Shown: positions 1 through 5,619 of the stretch, one piece after another
How the letters are laid out: every line of letters starts with the position of its first letter
Numbering within the stretch: position 1 is the stretch's first letter
NCBI GenBank assembly: GCA_003662985.1
Contig: QMZD01000133.1
Span: 1 to 5,643 of the forward strand
Direction: 5' to 3'
Origin: Archaeoglobales archaeon
GTDB taxonomy: Archaea > Halobacteriota > Archaeoglobi > Archaeoglobales > Archaeoglobaceae
DNA: 5,643 bases
Program-made: the position numbers and the translations under genes
Notes under the pieces: generated by a model
Database searches by the model: none
The model's input: the letters and a program-made list of their open reading frames with translations, nothing else
Told to the model about the DNA's origin: nothing

Positions 1-10
1 CATATTCCAT
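1..10 (-). CDS. rpl12: Large-subunit ribosomal protein L12 (P1 stalk protein), first codons only
   Basis: Only the first ten bases of this gene are present; it runs off the low-coordinate edge. They read ATG-GAA-TAT-G, giving Met-Glu-Tyr. From family knowledge, archaeal L12/P1 proteins typically begin MEY followed by a Tyr-Ala-Ala-Leu-rich helix, and L12 normally follows L10 in archaeal stalk operons. The gene starts 20 bases after the L10 stop, and a strong ribosome binding site lies just ahead of it. L12 dimers bind the C-terminal helix of L10/P0 and recruit translation factors to the ribosome. The identity rests on three codons plus position, so it is an inference, though a well-placed one. 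Confidence 0.75.
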
Positions 11-17
11 TTCTATT

Positions 18-24
18 ACCTCCT
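18..24 (-). promoter_or_regulatory. Ribosome binding site of rpl12
   Basis: The minus strand reads AGGAGGT, followed by seven bases (AATAGAA) and then the ATG at position 10. It is a full match to the complement of the archaeal 16S rRNA 3' end. It is the strongest ribosome binding site in the window, which fits the multiple copies of L12 needed per ribosome, and it supports a real gene starting at the window edge. Confidence 0.8.
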
Positions 25-30
25 TTTATT

Positions 31-1053
31 TTAACCAAACAGAGCTCCGAGGCCCTCGATGGCCTCCTCTTCCCTCTTTTCTTCCTCTTCTTCTTCCTCT
101 TCAACCTTCTCCTCTTTAACCTCTTCTACTTTCTCAACGCTCTCTTCCACCACCTTAACCTCCTTGGCTTGGAGGAGAGCGGAGAGCTCATCATCCAAGG
201 CCTCGCTCGGTAGTGTGGAGGCGAGCGAAAGCATGTTCGAGTGAGCTTTAGCAAGGATATCGTTAATGACTCCCTTCTCGAGGATAGCAGTATTAATAGC
301 AAGATTTCTTGCATTGTTAAACGCTTTAATCAGAAGTATCTCGGCTGTTTCAGGCGTTACGTAAGCGGCATTGACTGCAAGATTCAAGGCTTTGGTGTAA
401 GCCTCTCCGAATTGCTGTGATATAGCTTCCACATCAATCTTGAGATCTTCTGGTGTGAATATTATCCCGTTCTCCATCAGAACCCTTGTGTCAAGTCCGA
501 GCTTGATGGGTTTAATCTCCAGCAGCTCTAATGCCTTTGCAACCTCTGGTTTAACAACCTCTCCGGCCTTTACAACTGTAACCGTATCTTTTATCACAAT
601 CTTGCCTTTCTCGATTGCTGCTGGCAAGCCACCCATCTGCAAGTCTCCGAGTATCGGGCCGGGAGGGAAGGACGTTGGGCCCTTTTCAACCACAACGTCT
701 TCGGGAGATATCTGCCTCGGTTTTAGTGGGGAGGGCTGCTTGGTTTTTTCGAGCTCTTTGAAAAGCCTGAATGGGTTCATTTCTGACGCAACAAAAGCAA
801 CCTGATCTCCAAGGAAGTCTATGAGCTTTGTAAATTTGCCTCCCTCCTCTTGCAACGCCTTCTCAATCAGATTGTTCTTGACAACCCTCAGTTTTATTTT
901 ATCCCTGAACTCCCTTCTTATCTTTGCCATCTGCATCGCTGAAACTCCTCTGAAGCTCACCAATCCAACTACGGGGTATTTTTTGAGATAACTTCTGATC
1001 TCCTCAACATCCCTAAGCTTCCACTGGGGGATTGCACCTTTTATTGCCGCCAT
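31..1053 (-). CDS. rpl10: Large-subunit ribosomal protein L10 (P0), base of the ribosomal stalk
   Basis: This is the 340-residue archaeal P0/L10, full length for the family. It anchors the stalk to 23S rRNA at the GTPase-associated centre and carries L12 dimers that recruit elongation factors. The N-terminal ~110 residues form the rRNA-binding part (VGLVSFRGVSAMQM, KLRVVKNNLIEKAL), followed by the archaeal insert domain with the FPPGPILGDLQ stretch. Residues ~200-295 are the helical region that binds L12. The tail from ~299 is almost entirely Glu, Lys and Val, with a run of eight Glu, and ends GLGALFG, the conserved C-terminal signature of archaeal and eukaryotic stalk proteins. The ATG at 1053 overlaps the L1 stop by one base (TAATG), and a GGTGAT site at 1057-1062 lies three bases ahead of it, so translation is probably coupled to L1. 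Nothing is truncated or unusual. Confidence 0.97.
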   Translation of the reverse strand: MAAIKGAIPQWKLRDVEEIRSYLKKYPVVGLVSFRGVSAMQMAKIRREFRDKIKLRVVKNNLIEKALQEEGGKFTKLIDFLGDQVAFVASEMNPFRLFKELEKTKQPSPLKPRQISPEDVVVEKGPTSFPPGPILGDLQMGGLPAAIEKGKIVIKDTVTVVKAGEVVKPEVAKALELLEIKPIKLGLDTRVLMENGIIFTPEDLKIDVEAISQQFGEAYTKALNLAVNAAYVTPETAEILLIKAFNNARNLAINTAILEKGVINDILAKAHSNMLSLASTLPSEALDDELSALLQAKEVKVVEESVEKVEEVKEEKVEEEEEEEEKREEEAIEGLGALFG

Positions 1054-1700
1054 TATATCACCCTCACCGCTGGACCCATGGTCGTCTTAACGTAAACCGA
1101 TTTCACGTTATTTATCGCATTTTCGTATTTGCCTTCAACCACCTTAAGGATTTCGAGAATGTTGTCTGAGATCTTTTCTGGATCCAACTCCTTTGTGCCT
1201 ACTGGAGCGTGAAAAGTCAGTTTATCTCTTGTTCTCACCTTCACAGATTTTTTAAGCCTTTGGATGAATGGTGTTGGATCAGAGAGAGGTGGAATCGGTT
1301 GTGGAATCTTTCCTCTTGGGCCCAAAATGGGACCGAGTTTCTTACCGATTTCTGGCATCAATGGAGCTTCGGCAATGAAGAAGTCCATCTCGTTGGCAAT
1401 CTTTCTAAGTTTTCGCTTATCCTTCGCAAGTTCGTCTATGTCTTCTGGTGAAAGAACTATGTCGGCACCAGCCTCTTTTGCTTTCAACGCCGTGTCACCC
1501 TTTGCAAAAACGCCGACTTTTCTATCTTTTCCTATGCCGTGAGGAAGGGTGATAAGAGCATCGATTCTGTTTTCGGGTTTCTTCATGTCGAGGTTCTTCA
1601 AGTTTACGGCTATCTCTACCGTCTCAACAAAATTTCTCTTCTTTGAATTTCCTATTGCTTTTTCTACAGCTTCCTTAATCCTATTTTTTTCAACTAACAT
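1053..1700 (-). CDS. rpl1: Large-subunit ribosomal protein L1
   Basis: L1 builds the mobile L1 stalk that helps tRNA leave the E site, and in many organisms it represses its own mRNA. I place the start at ATG 1700, giving 215 residues (MLVEKNRIKEAVEKAI). GGTGAT at 1705-1710 then lies four bases upstream, like the other genes here. In-frame GTG 1709 and ATG 1706 would give 218 and 217 residues but sit inside that site. Visible family features are LPHG (residues 52-55), VFAKGD (64-69), GPILGPRGKIPQP (123-135) and the C-terminal TTMGP (206-210), which is part of the RNA-binding surface. The two-domain layout, with domain II at roughly residues 66-155, is complete. The stop overlaps the L10 start, so this is the first gene of an L1-L10-L12 operon. 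The upstream leader holds a promoter and a likely L1-binding hairpin. Confidence 0.96.
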   Translation of the reverse strand: MLVEKNRIKEAVEKAIGNSKKRNFVETVEIAVNLKNLDMKKPENRIDALITLPHGIGKDRKVGVFAKGDTALKAKEAGADIVLSPEDIDELAKDKRKLRKIANEMDFFIAEAPLMPEIGKKLGPILGPRGKIPQPIPPLSDPTPFIQRLKKSVKVRTRDKLTFHAPVGTKELDPEKISDNILEILKVVEGKYENAINNVKSVYVKTTMGPAVRVI

Positions 1701-1704
1701 GTTC

Positions 1705-1710
1705 ATCACC
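1705..1710 (-). promoter_or_regulatory. Ribosome binding site deciding the L1 start
   Basis: GGTGAT, followed by GAAC and ATG 1700. GGTGA also precedes the L10, lysA, dapL and gltA starts by 4-6 bases, so the matching L1 start is 1700 and not GTG 1709 or ATG 1706. Bases 1709-1710 (GG) are also the last two paired bases of the upstream hairpin, so folding would hide part of this site. Confidence 0.75.
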
Positions 1711-1739
1711 GTAGTGCTAGCGGCGAGAGCCTCCTACGG
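1709..1739 (-). promoter_or_regulatory. Leader hairpin, candidate L1-binding translational operator
   Basis: Seen in the minus strand: CCGTAG (1739-1734) pairs perfectly with CTACGG (1714-1709). Inside, GGC (1731-1729) pairs with GCC (1724-1722) around a TCTC tetraloop. This leaves an uneven internal loop of two bases (GA) on the 5' side and seven (GCTAGCA) on the 3' side. From family knowledge, L1-binding sites in 23S rRNA and in Methanococcus L1 mRNA have this layout: a lower stem, a lopsided loop with the longer strand on the 3' side, and an upper stem beginning GGC. The lower stem takes in the first two bases of the L1 ribosome binding site. I infer that surplus L1 binds here and blocks translation of L1 and, by coupling, L10. 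The upper stem could instead be GCT/AGC; the lower stem is clear. Confidence 0.65.
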
Positions 1740-1771
1740 AAACTCAGTACTAAAGTCGCATGCCGAATGGA

Positions 1772-1785
1772 TATTTTAAATTAAC
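1772..1785 (-). promoter_or_regulatory. BRE/TATA promoter of the L1-L10-L12 operon
   Basis: GTTAAT (1785-1780) fits the archaeal BRE pattern RNWAAW and is followed directly by TTAAAATA (1779-1772), a good TATA box. About 25 bases downstream puts the transcript start near 1750. The leader would then be ~50 bases, beginning ~11 bases before the hairpin at 1739. This fits an operon with its own promoter, separate from lysA. Confidence 0.6.
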
Positions 1786-1872
1786 GGTGGGATCGATATA
1801 GAGTTAGTCGACCTCCATAGAAAATCAGAGAGAATGGTGGAATTGGGAAACTATCTAGGGTTTGCAAAATTA

Positions 1873-1899
1873 ACTTGGATCACTTGGATCACTTGGATC
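1873..1899. repeat. Three tandem copies of a 9-base unit
   Basis: ACTTGGATC occurs three times with no spacing or mismatch (1873-1881, 1882-1890, 1891-1899). After one extra A, a partial copy (ACTTG) follows at 1901-1905. It lies 10 bases beyond the lysA stop on the transcript side. It could be slippage-generated, part of a transcript end or a protein-binding site; the sequence alone does not decide. Confidence 0.85.
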
Positions 1900-1916
1900 A
1901 ACTTGAGTTCATCCAA
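1893..1916 (-). terminator. Near-perfect dyad across the lysA stop codon, possible transcript-end hairpin
   Basis: TTGGAT (1893-1898) is matched by ATCCAA (1911-1916), and inside these AACT (1900-1903) is matched by AGTT (1906-1909). The only misfits are a C-C pair and the two central bases. The TGA stop of lysA (1911-1909) lies within the dyad. A modest T-rich stretch (TTAATTTT on the minus strand, 1873-1866) follows after the repeats. It could help end or protect the lysA mRNA. No strong T run adjoins the stem, so terminator is a tentative label. Confidence 0.35.
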
Positions 1917-3174
1917 AAAGGAATTCCGGAATTTTTTGCTTTCCAACGATATCGTTGAAATCCTCCTTTTCCCTTATAACGTGAATCTCGCCATCCTTAA
2001 CCAATACCTCCGCACATCTTGGTCTTCCATTGTACTGACTGCTCATCACAAAACCATAGGCTCCAGCGTCGAATATCGCTATGACATCTCCCTTCTCCAC
2101 TTTAGGAAGTTCTCTGTCTTCAGCAAGTATGTCTCCACTCTCACATATGGGGCCGGCGATCGTATAAGTTTCTTCACCCTTTCGATCCATCTTGTTCGCA
2201 ACTGCAATCCTATGGTATGAGCCGTACATTGCAGGCCTGATCAGGAGGTTAAAGCCGGCATCCACGTTTACAAAGTTCTTGTAAGCTCTCTTAACGGAAT
2301 TCACTCCAGCGAGTAAAACTGTTGTGTTGCCGATTATGCTCCTCCCAGGCTCAAGCTCTAGCTTGATATCTGGATTTATTTCGGCTTTTCTCCCCTCGAA
2401 AACAGGCAAAATTGCCTTGGAGAACTCCTCTGGGGTTAAAGCTCCCTTTCCATCATAATCTATTCCCGGCCCTCCACCTAAATCGATGAATTCTAGGTTT
2501 ATTCCTTCCTTTTTCAGCTCTGCAACCAGATCGAAGATCTTGTTTAAAGCCTCAACAAATGGACTTGCATCTAGTATTTGGCTACCGATGTGGCAATGTA
2601 TGCCTTTGGGAATCACGTTTGGAAGCTCTACAGCCTTTCTGTAGGCTTCGATAACCTCATCCTTTGGTATGCCGAATTTTGAGGTTTTTAGTCCTGTCGC
2701 GATTTTCGGATGTGTCTCAGGGGATACGTCAGGGTTCACTCTAAATGCTATCGTCACCTCCTTGCCCAGTTTTGATGCCACTTTGGAACTCGTGTAGAGC
2801 TCATCTAGACTATCAACACTGAATGCAACTCCTGCTTTTATTCCCATCTCGATTTCCCACTCTGCTTTGCTGTTTCCGTTGAAAAGGATTTTTTCTGGAG
2901 GAAAGCCCGCTAGCAATGCGAGATAAAGCTCTCCAGCGCTAAAAACGTCAGCACCAAAACCCTCTTTGGATATTATTTTAAGAATTGCAAGGTTGAAGTT
3001 AGCTTTAACGGCGTAGAAAATTCCTTGCTCGGGAAACGCTTCTTTATAGGCGTCGATATTCTCCTTGAGTTTATCGTACGATGTAACGTAAACAGGCGTG
3101 CCCGTGATTTTTGTTATTTCGTCAACTCTGACACCATCGATAACCAAATGACCATTCTCAACTGAAAAAGCCAT
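1909..3174 (-). CDS. lysA: Diaminopimelate decarboxylase
   Basis: The enzyme removes CO2 from meso-diaminopimelate to give L-lysine, the last step of the pathway. It is 421 residues, the usual length, with the alanine racemase-like barrel fold and PLP cofactor of fold type III. Visible landmarks are YAVKAN with the PLP lysine K57, the HCHIGSQ motif with H195, the glycine-rich phosphate loop DLGGGPG (231-237), EPGRS (275-279), the active-site CESGD (344-348) with its catalytic Cys and Glu, and the C-terminal DAGAYGF (369-375) with the PLP-contacting Tyr373. CESGD and HIGSQ favour LysA over ornithine or arginine decarboxylases. The ATG at 3174 is six bases after the dapL stop, and its GGTGAG site (3185-3180) overlaps that stop, so the two genes should be cotranscribed and translationally coupled. 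As archaea lack peptidoglycan containing diaminopimelate, its role here is lysine synthesis. Confidence 0.96.
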   Translation of the reverse strand: MAFSVENGHLVIDGVRVDEITKITGTPVYVTSYDKLKENIDAYKEAFPEQGIFYAVKANFNLAILKIISKEGFGADVFSAGELYLALLAGFPPEKILFNGNSKAEWEIEMGIKAGVAFSVDSLDELYTSSKVASKLGKEVTIAFRVNPDVSPETHPKIATGLKTSKFGIPKDEVIEAYRKAVELPNVIPKGIHCHIGSQILDASPFVEALNKIFDLVAELKKEGINLEFIDLGGGPGIDYDGKGALTPEEFSKAILPVFEGRKAEINPDIKLELEPGRSIIGNTTVLLAGVNSVKRAYKNFVNVDAGFNLLIRPAMYGSYHRIAVANKMDRKGEETYTIAGPICESGDILAEDRELPKVEKGDVIAIFDAGAYGFVMSSQYNGRPRCAEVLVKDGEIHVIREKEDFNDIVGKQKIPEFLFG

Positions 3175-3180
3175 TAAAAC

Positions 3181-4347
3181 TCACCCCTCAAATTTTTCCA
3201 ATTTTTCCAACCTTTCAACTGCCTCTTTGATAACCGGTATGTCTTTGGTTAAGGCAAATCTGATGAATCCCTCCCCTCCATCTCCGAATCCAACTCCTGG
3301 TGTTGCAAGAATTCCTGCCTCATCCAAAAGTTTCTTTGCGAAGCTCATGCTGTCAAATTCAGAAGGAACCTTTGCCCAGATATAGAAGGTTGCTTTAGGA
3401 ACATAAACCTCAATTCCAGCCTTTCTCAATCCTTCAACGAGCAAATCCCTTCTTTCCCTGTATACCTTATTGTTTTCCTCTATAACACCATCATCCCCAA
3501 GCAAAGCAGCTATAGCTGCCTCCTGAATTGCCTGAAATACACCGCTATCCACGTTCGTCTTTACTTTAAGTAAACCCTCTAAAGCGTCTTTGTTTCCAGC
3601 AGCAAAAGCTATTCTCCAGCCTGTCATGTTGTACGTCTTTGATAACGAGTTGAACTCTAAAGTTACCTCAAACTCGGAGTCTATCTCCAAAAAGCTTAGC
3701 GGCCTCTCTTCGAAATAAACATCCGTATACGCTGCGTCGTGGGCGAGGATTATTCGATAATCATGACAGAAATCGACAGCCTCCTTGATGAACTCCTTCC
3801 CGCATACAGCTGAAGTTGGATTGTTTGGATAGTTCAAGAACATGATTTTGGCCTTTCTGGCAATCTCAGGAGGTATCTTGTCAAAGTCAGGTAGAAATCC
3901 TTTTTCTTCCTCAAGTTTGATTGGAAAAGGCTTACCTCCTGCCAGAACGGTCGCCCCGTAATATACGGGATATCCGGGATCAGGAACTATCGCATAGTCT
4001 CCACCGTTGAGAAAGGCGAAGGGTAAATGGGCAATACCCTCTTTCGATCCTATGAGAGAGATGATCTCGTCGGCTTCCAGTTTGACACCTTTTCTTCTCA
4101 GGTAATAAGCGGCAACCGCATTTCTGAACTCTTGCATTCCCTCATATGTTGGATACTTCTGGTTTTCAACTTTTTTTGCGGCGTTGCATACTGCCTCAAC
4201 CACATGGGAAGGAGTTGGAAGATCTGGATCTCCAACACCGAAATCAATAACCTTGATTCCCTTTTTTATCTTTTCAGCCTTCATTCTGTCGATTTCAGCA
4301 AAAAGGTATGGGGGTAGGGCTTTTAATCTATCTGACAACTCAAACAT
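3181..4347 (-). CDS. dapL: LL-diaminopimelate aminotransferase (PLP fold type I)
   Basis: This class I/II aminotransferase is predicted to convert tetrahydrodipicolinate plus glutamate to LL-diaminopimelate in one step, bypassing the succinyl or acetyl branches. I start it at ATG 4347 (388 residues, MFELSDRLKALPPYLF) because GGTGAT at 4351-4356 precedes it; ATG 4359, four codons earlier, has no such site. In the 388-residue numbering, landmarks are GVGDPDLPTP (37-46), the GSKEGIAH cofactor-phosphate region (100-107), NYPNNPT (172-178), HDAAY with the pyridine-binding D204, SLSKTYNMTGWR with the PLP lysine K237, and the C-terminal R363 (FIRFA) that holds the substrate carboxylate. GSKEGIAH is common in archaeal and bacterial enzymes annotated as DapL. 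The fold alone could also fit an aspartate or alanine aminotransferase; direct linkage to lysA is the main argument for the lysine role. Confidence 0.88.
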   Translation of the reverse strand: MFELSDRLKALPPYLFAEIDRMKAEKIKKGIKVIDFGVGDPDLPTPSHVVEAVCNAAKKVENQKYPTYEGMQEFRNAVAAYYLRRKGVKLEADEIISLIGSKEGIAHLPFAFLNGGDYAIVPDPGYPVYYGATVLAGGKPFPIKLEEEKGFLPDFDKIPPEIARKAKIMFLNYPNNPTSAVCGKEFIKEAVDFCHDYRIILAHDAAYTDVYFEERPLSFLEIDSEFEVTLEFNSLSKTYNMTGWRIAFAAGNKDALEGLLKVKTNVDSGVFQAIQEAAIAALLGDDGVIEENNKVYRERRDLLVEGLRKAGIEVYVPKATFYIWAKVPSEFDSMSFAKKLLDEAGILATPGVGFGDGGEGFIRFALTKDIPVIKEAVERLEKLEKFEG

Positions 4348-4350
4348 GGA

Positions 4351-4356
4351 ATCACC
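4351..4356 (-). promoter_or_regulatory. Ribosome binding site deciding the dapL start
   Basis: GGTGAT, followed by TCC and ATG 4347. The spacing matches that seen at L10 and gltA. The alternative ATG at 4359 is preceded only by TTGAG. Choosing 4347 removes the residues MGDS from the longer reading. Confidence 0.7.
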
Positions 4357-4377
4357 CATCTCAACTTGGGTATCCAG

Positions 4378-4392
4378 TATAAAAAATTTTGC
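4378..4392 (-). promoter_or_regulatory. BRE/TATA promoter of dapL-lysA
   Basis: GCAAAA (4392-4387) fits the BRE pattern RNWAAW and is joined directly to TTTTTTATA (4386-4378). A start ~26 bases downstream of the TATA centre falls near 4355, right at the dapL ribosome binding site. The transcript would therefore have a very short leader. A second, less well-formed TATA-like stretch lies at 4449-4436. Confidence 0.6.
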
Positions 4393-4442
4393 TGTAAATT
4401 GGTTTGCAGGAATAGAAACGATCAGGAAATTTGGATAAATTT

Positions 4443-4461
4443 TAAAAAATTCAATTTTTTA
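4443..4461. repeat. Perfect 19-base AT dyad in the gltA-dapL spacer
   Basis: Nine bases on each side of C4452 are exact reverse complements: T, six A and TT on the left; AA, six T and A on the right. The arms are too close for a stable RNA hairpin, so a DNA-level role such as an operator is more likely. The minus-strand T6 run (4449-4444), 52 bases after the gltA stop, could also serve as an archaeal-type T-tract terminator. Both readings are tentative. Confidence 0.5.
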
Positions 4462-4500
4462 GTGGGATTTTTAGGAATTTTGTTCACTCATCAAAATTTT

Positions 4501-5619
4501 TTAAGGTCTTTCATCGAATGGTATGTAGCCCCTTCTTTCTGGCCCGATGTAGTTGGCTCTTGGCCGTATCAATCTGTTATTCTCATACTGCTCGATAACG
4601 TGGGCACACCAGCCTGAGATTCTCCCAATTGCAAAAATGTTAACGTAAAGGTCATCGGGAATTCCAAGGGTTGCGTATACGCTTGCGGAATAGAAATCGA
4701 CATTCGGCAACAATCCTTTGTATTTGTAGACAGCCTCCTCGACCGCCTCGCTTATCTCATACCACTTTGGATTCCTCTCCTCTGCCAGCCTTTTCGCCAG
4801 GCTTTTCAACTCCAGCGTTCTTGGATCCATGACTCTTCTGTAAACTCTGTGCCCGAAACCCATGATTCTCTCCCCCTTCTCGAGCTTCTCTCTGACATAG
4901 CTCTCAGCCCTCCATGGAACCGCTATCTCTCTGAGCATCTCCATAACCTTCTGACTCGCACCGCCATGTAAGGGGCCGAGCAAGGTTCCGGTGGCAGCCA
5001 CTATGCTGGCGTAGATATCGGCGAGCGTTGAGGCTGCTATTCTCGCTGCAAACGTCGACGCATTTAGCTCATGTTCAGCATGCAAGATCATATCCAAGTC
5101 CAGACACTTCGCCATCGTCTCTGTCGGCTCCTCTCCATGGAGCATGTAAAGGAAGTTTGCCGCATGATCGAGATCCTCCCTCGGGTGAACGAGGTTTTGC
5201 CCACTTCTTATCCGGTGGAAATAGGCAACAACCGTGGGGAACTTGGCGATCAAGCTTATTGACTTTTCAATCGACATCTCGTGGCTTTTGTAGTGGATGT
5301 ACTTATCCATCGAGCCGAGGTAAGATGTCGCAGTCCTCAATACAACCATCGGATGGGTAAAGGGTGGGAGATGAGTTAGTAAGCCGATGATCTGGGCTGG
5401 AAGGGATCTCTGCATTGCCAGCTCTTCCTTAAACTTTTCAAGCTCCCTCTTGCTGGGAAGATCGCCAAATAGCAGGAGGTAAGCAACCTCCTCATAGCTA
5501 GAGTTCTTGGCAAGATCATGGATATCATAGCCGCGATACTCCAAAATGCCCCTTCCATCCTCAACGGCGATTCTGCAGATTGACGAATCACAAGCAACAA
5601 CATCTTCAAGACCAGACAT
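4501..5619 (-). CDS. gltA: Citrate synthase
   Basis: The enzyme condenses acetyl-CoA with oxaloacetate to citrate in the cytoplasm. At 372 residues it matches the short archaeal/Gram-positive type that works as a dimer, without the N-terminal extension of the hexameric E. coli form. Visible active-site features are HAEHELNAST (180-189), LGPLHGG with H218, GFGHRVYRR with H257 followed by DPR (265-267), PNVDFYS with the catalytic acid D308, and R333 in AIGRISGW. These correspond to the His-274, His-320, Asp-375 and nearby arginines of the pig enzyme. 2-Methylcitrate synthases share the fold; with no prp genes in view, citrate synthase is the better call. ATG 5619 is preceded by GGGGGGTGA (5632-5624), four bases upstream. 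The promoter is outside the window. A 150-base spacer follows before dapL, so it need not be cotranscribed with the lysine genes. Confidence 0.95.
   Translation of the reverse strand: MSGLEDVVACDSSICRIAVEDGRGILEYRGYDIHDLAKNSSYEEVAYLLLFGDLPSKRELEKFKEELAMQRSLPAQIIGLLTHLPPFTHPMVVLRTATSYLGSMDKYIHYKSHEMSIEKSISLIAKFPTVVAYFHRIRSGQNLVHPREDLDHAANFLYMLHGEEPTETMAKCLDLDMILHAEHELNASTFAARIAASTLADIYASIVAATGTLLGPLHGGASQKVMEMLREIAVPWRAESYVREKLEKGERIMGFGHRVYRRVMDPRTLELKSLAKRLAEERNPKWYEISEAVEEAVYKYKGLLPNVDFYSASVYATLGIPDDLYVNIFAIGRISGWCAHVIEQYENNRLIRPRANYIGPERRGYIPFDERP

Larger units (their letters stand above)
1710..1908. other. Spacer between lysA and the ribosomal operon
   Basis: No gene is supported here. 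From the lysA end, it holds the triple 9-base repeat (1873-1899), part of the dyad over the lysA stop, about 80 bases (roughly 1790-1870) in which I recognise nothing, the BRE/TATA element and then the L1 leader hairpin. A GGAGGT match on the minus strand at 1811-1816 has no start codon within reach. Confidence 0.7.

Noticed and set aside
59..244. Plus-strand open frame coding a Ser-rich peptide
   Set aside because: It is the antisense of the Glu/Lys-rich tail of L10; GAG/GAA codons read backwards give serine and leucine runs. There is no ribosome binding site or promoter.
440..805. Plus-strand open frame of 121 codons
   Set aside because: It lies entirely opposite the well-supported L10 gene, and its translation looks like no family I know.
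1703..1709. C-box-like GTGATGA of a C/D guide RNA at the L1 start
   Set aside because: No D box follows at a suitable distance on the minus strand, and the bases are explained by the ribosome binding site.
1811..1816. GGAGGT on the minus strand in the lysA-L1 spacer, suggesting a small gene
   Set aside because: No ATG, GTG or TTG lies within a usable distance downstream.
1834..2220. Plus-strand open frame with a repeated Thr-Trp-Ile stretch
   Set aside because: The repeated residues are simply the 9-base tandem repeat translated, and the rest is antisense to lysA.
4348..4359. Upstream ATG 4359 as the dapL start
   Set aside because: It lacks a ribosome binding site, and the predicted transcript start falls at or after it; ATG 4347 fits both.
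5028..5360. Plus-strand open frame of 110 codons
   Set aside because: It lies opposite the catalytic core of citrate synthase; a shadow frame with atypical composition.
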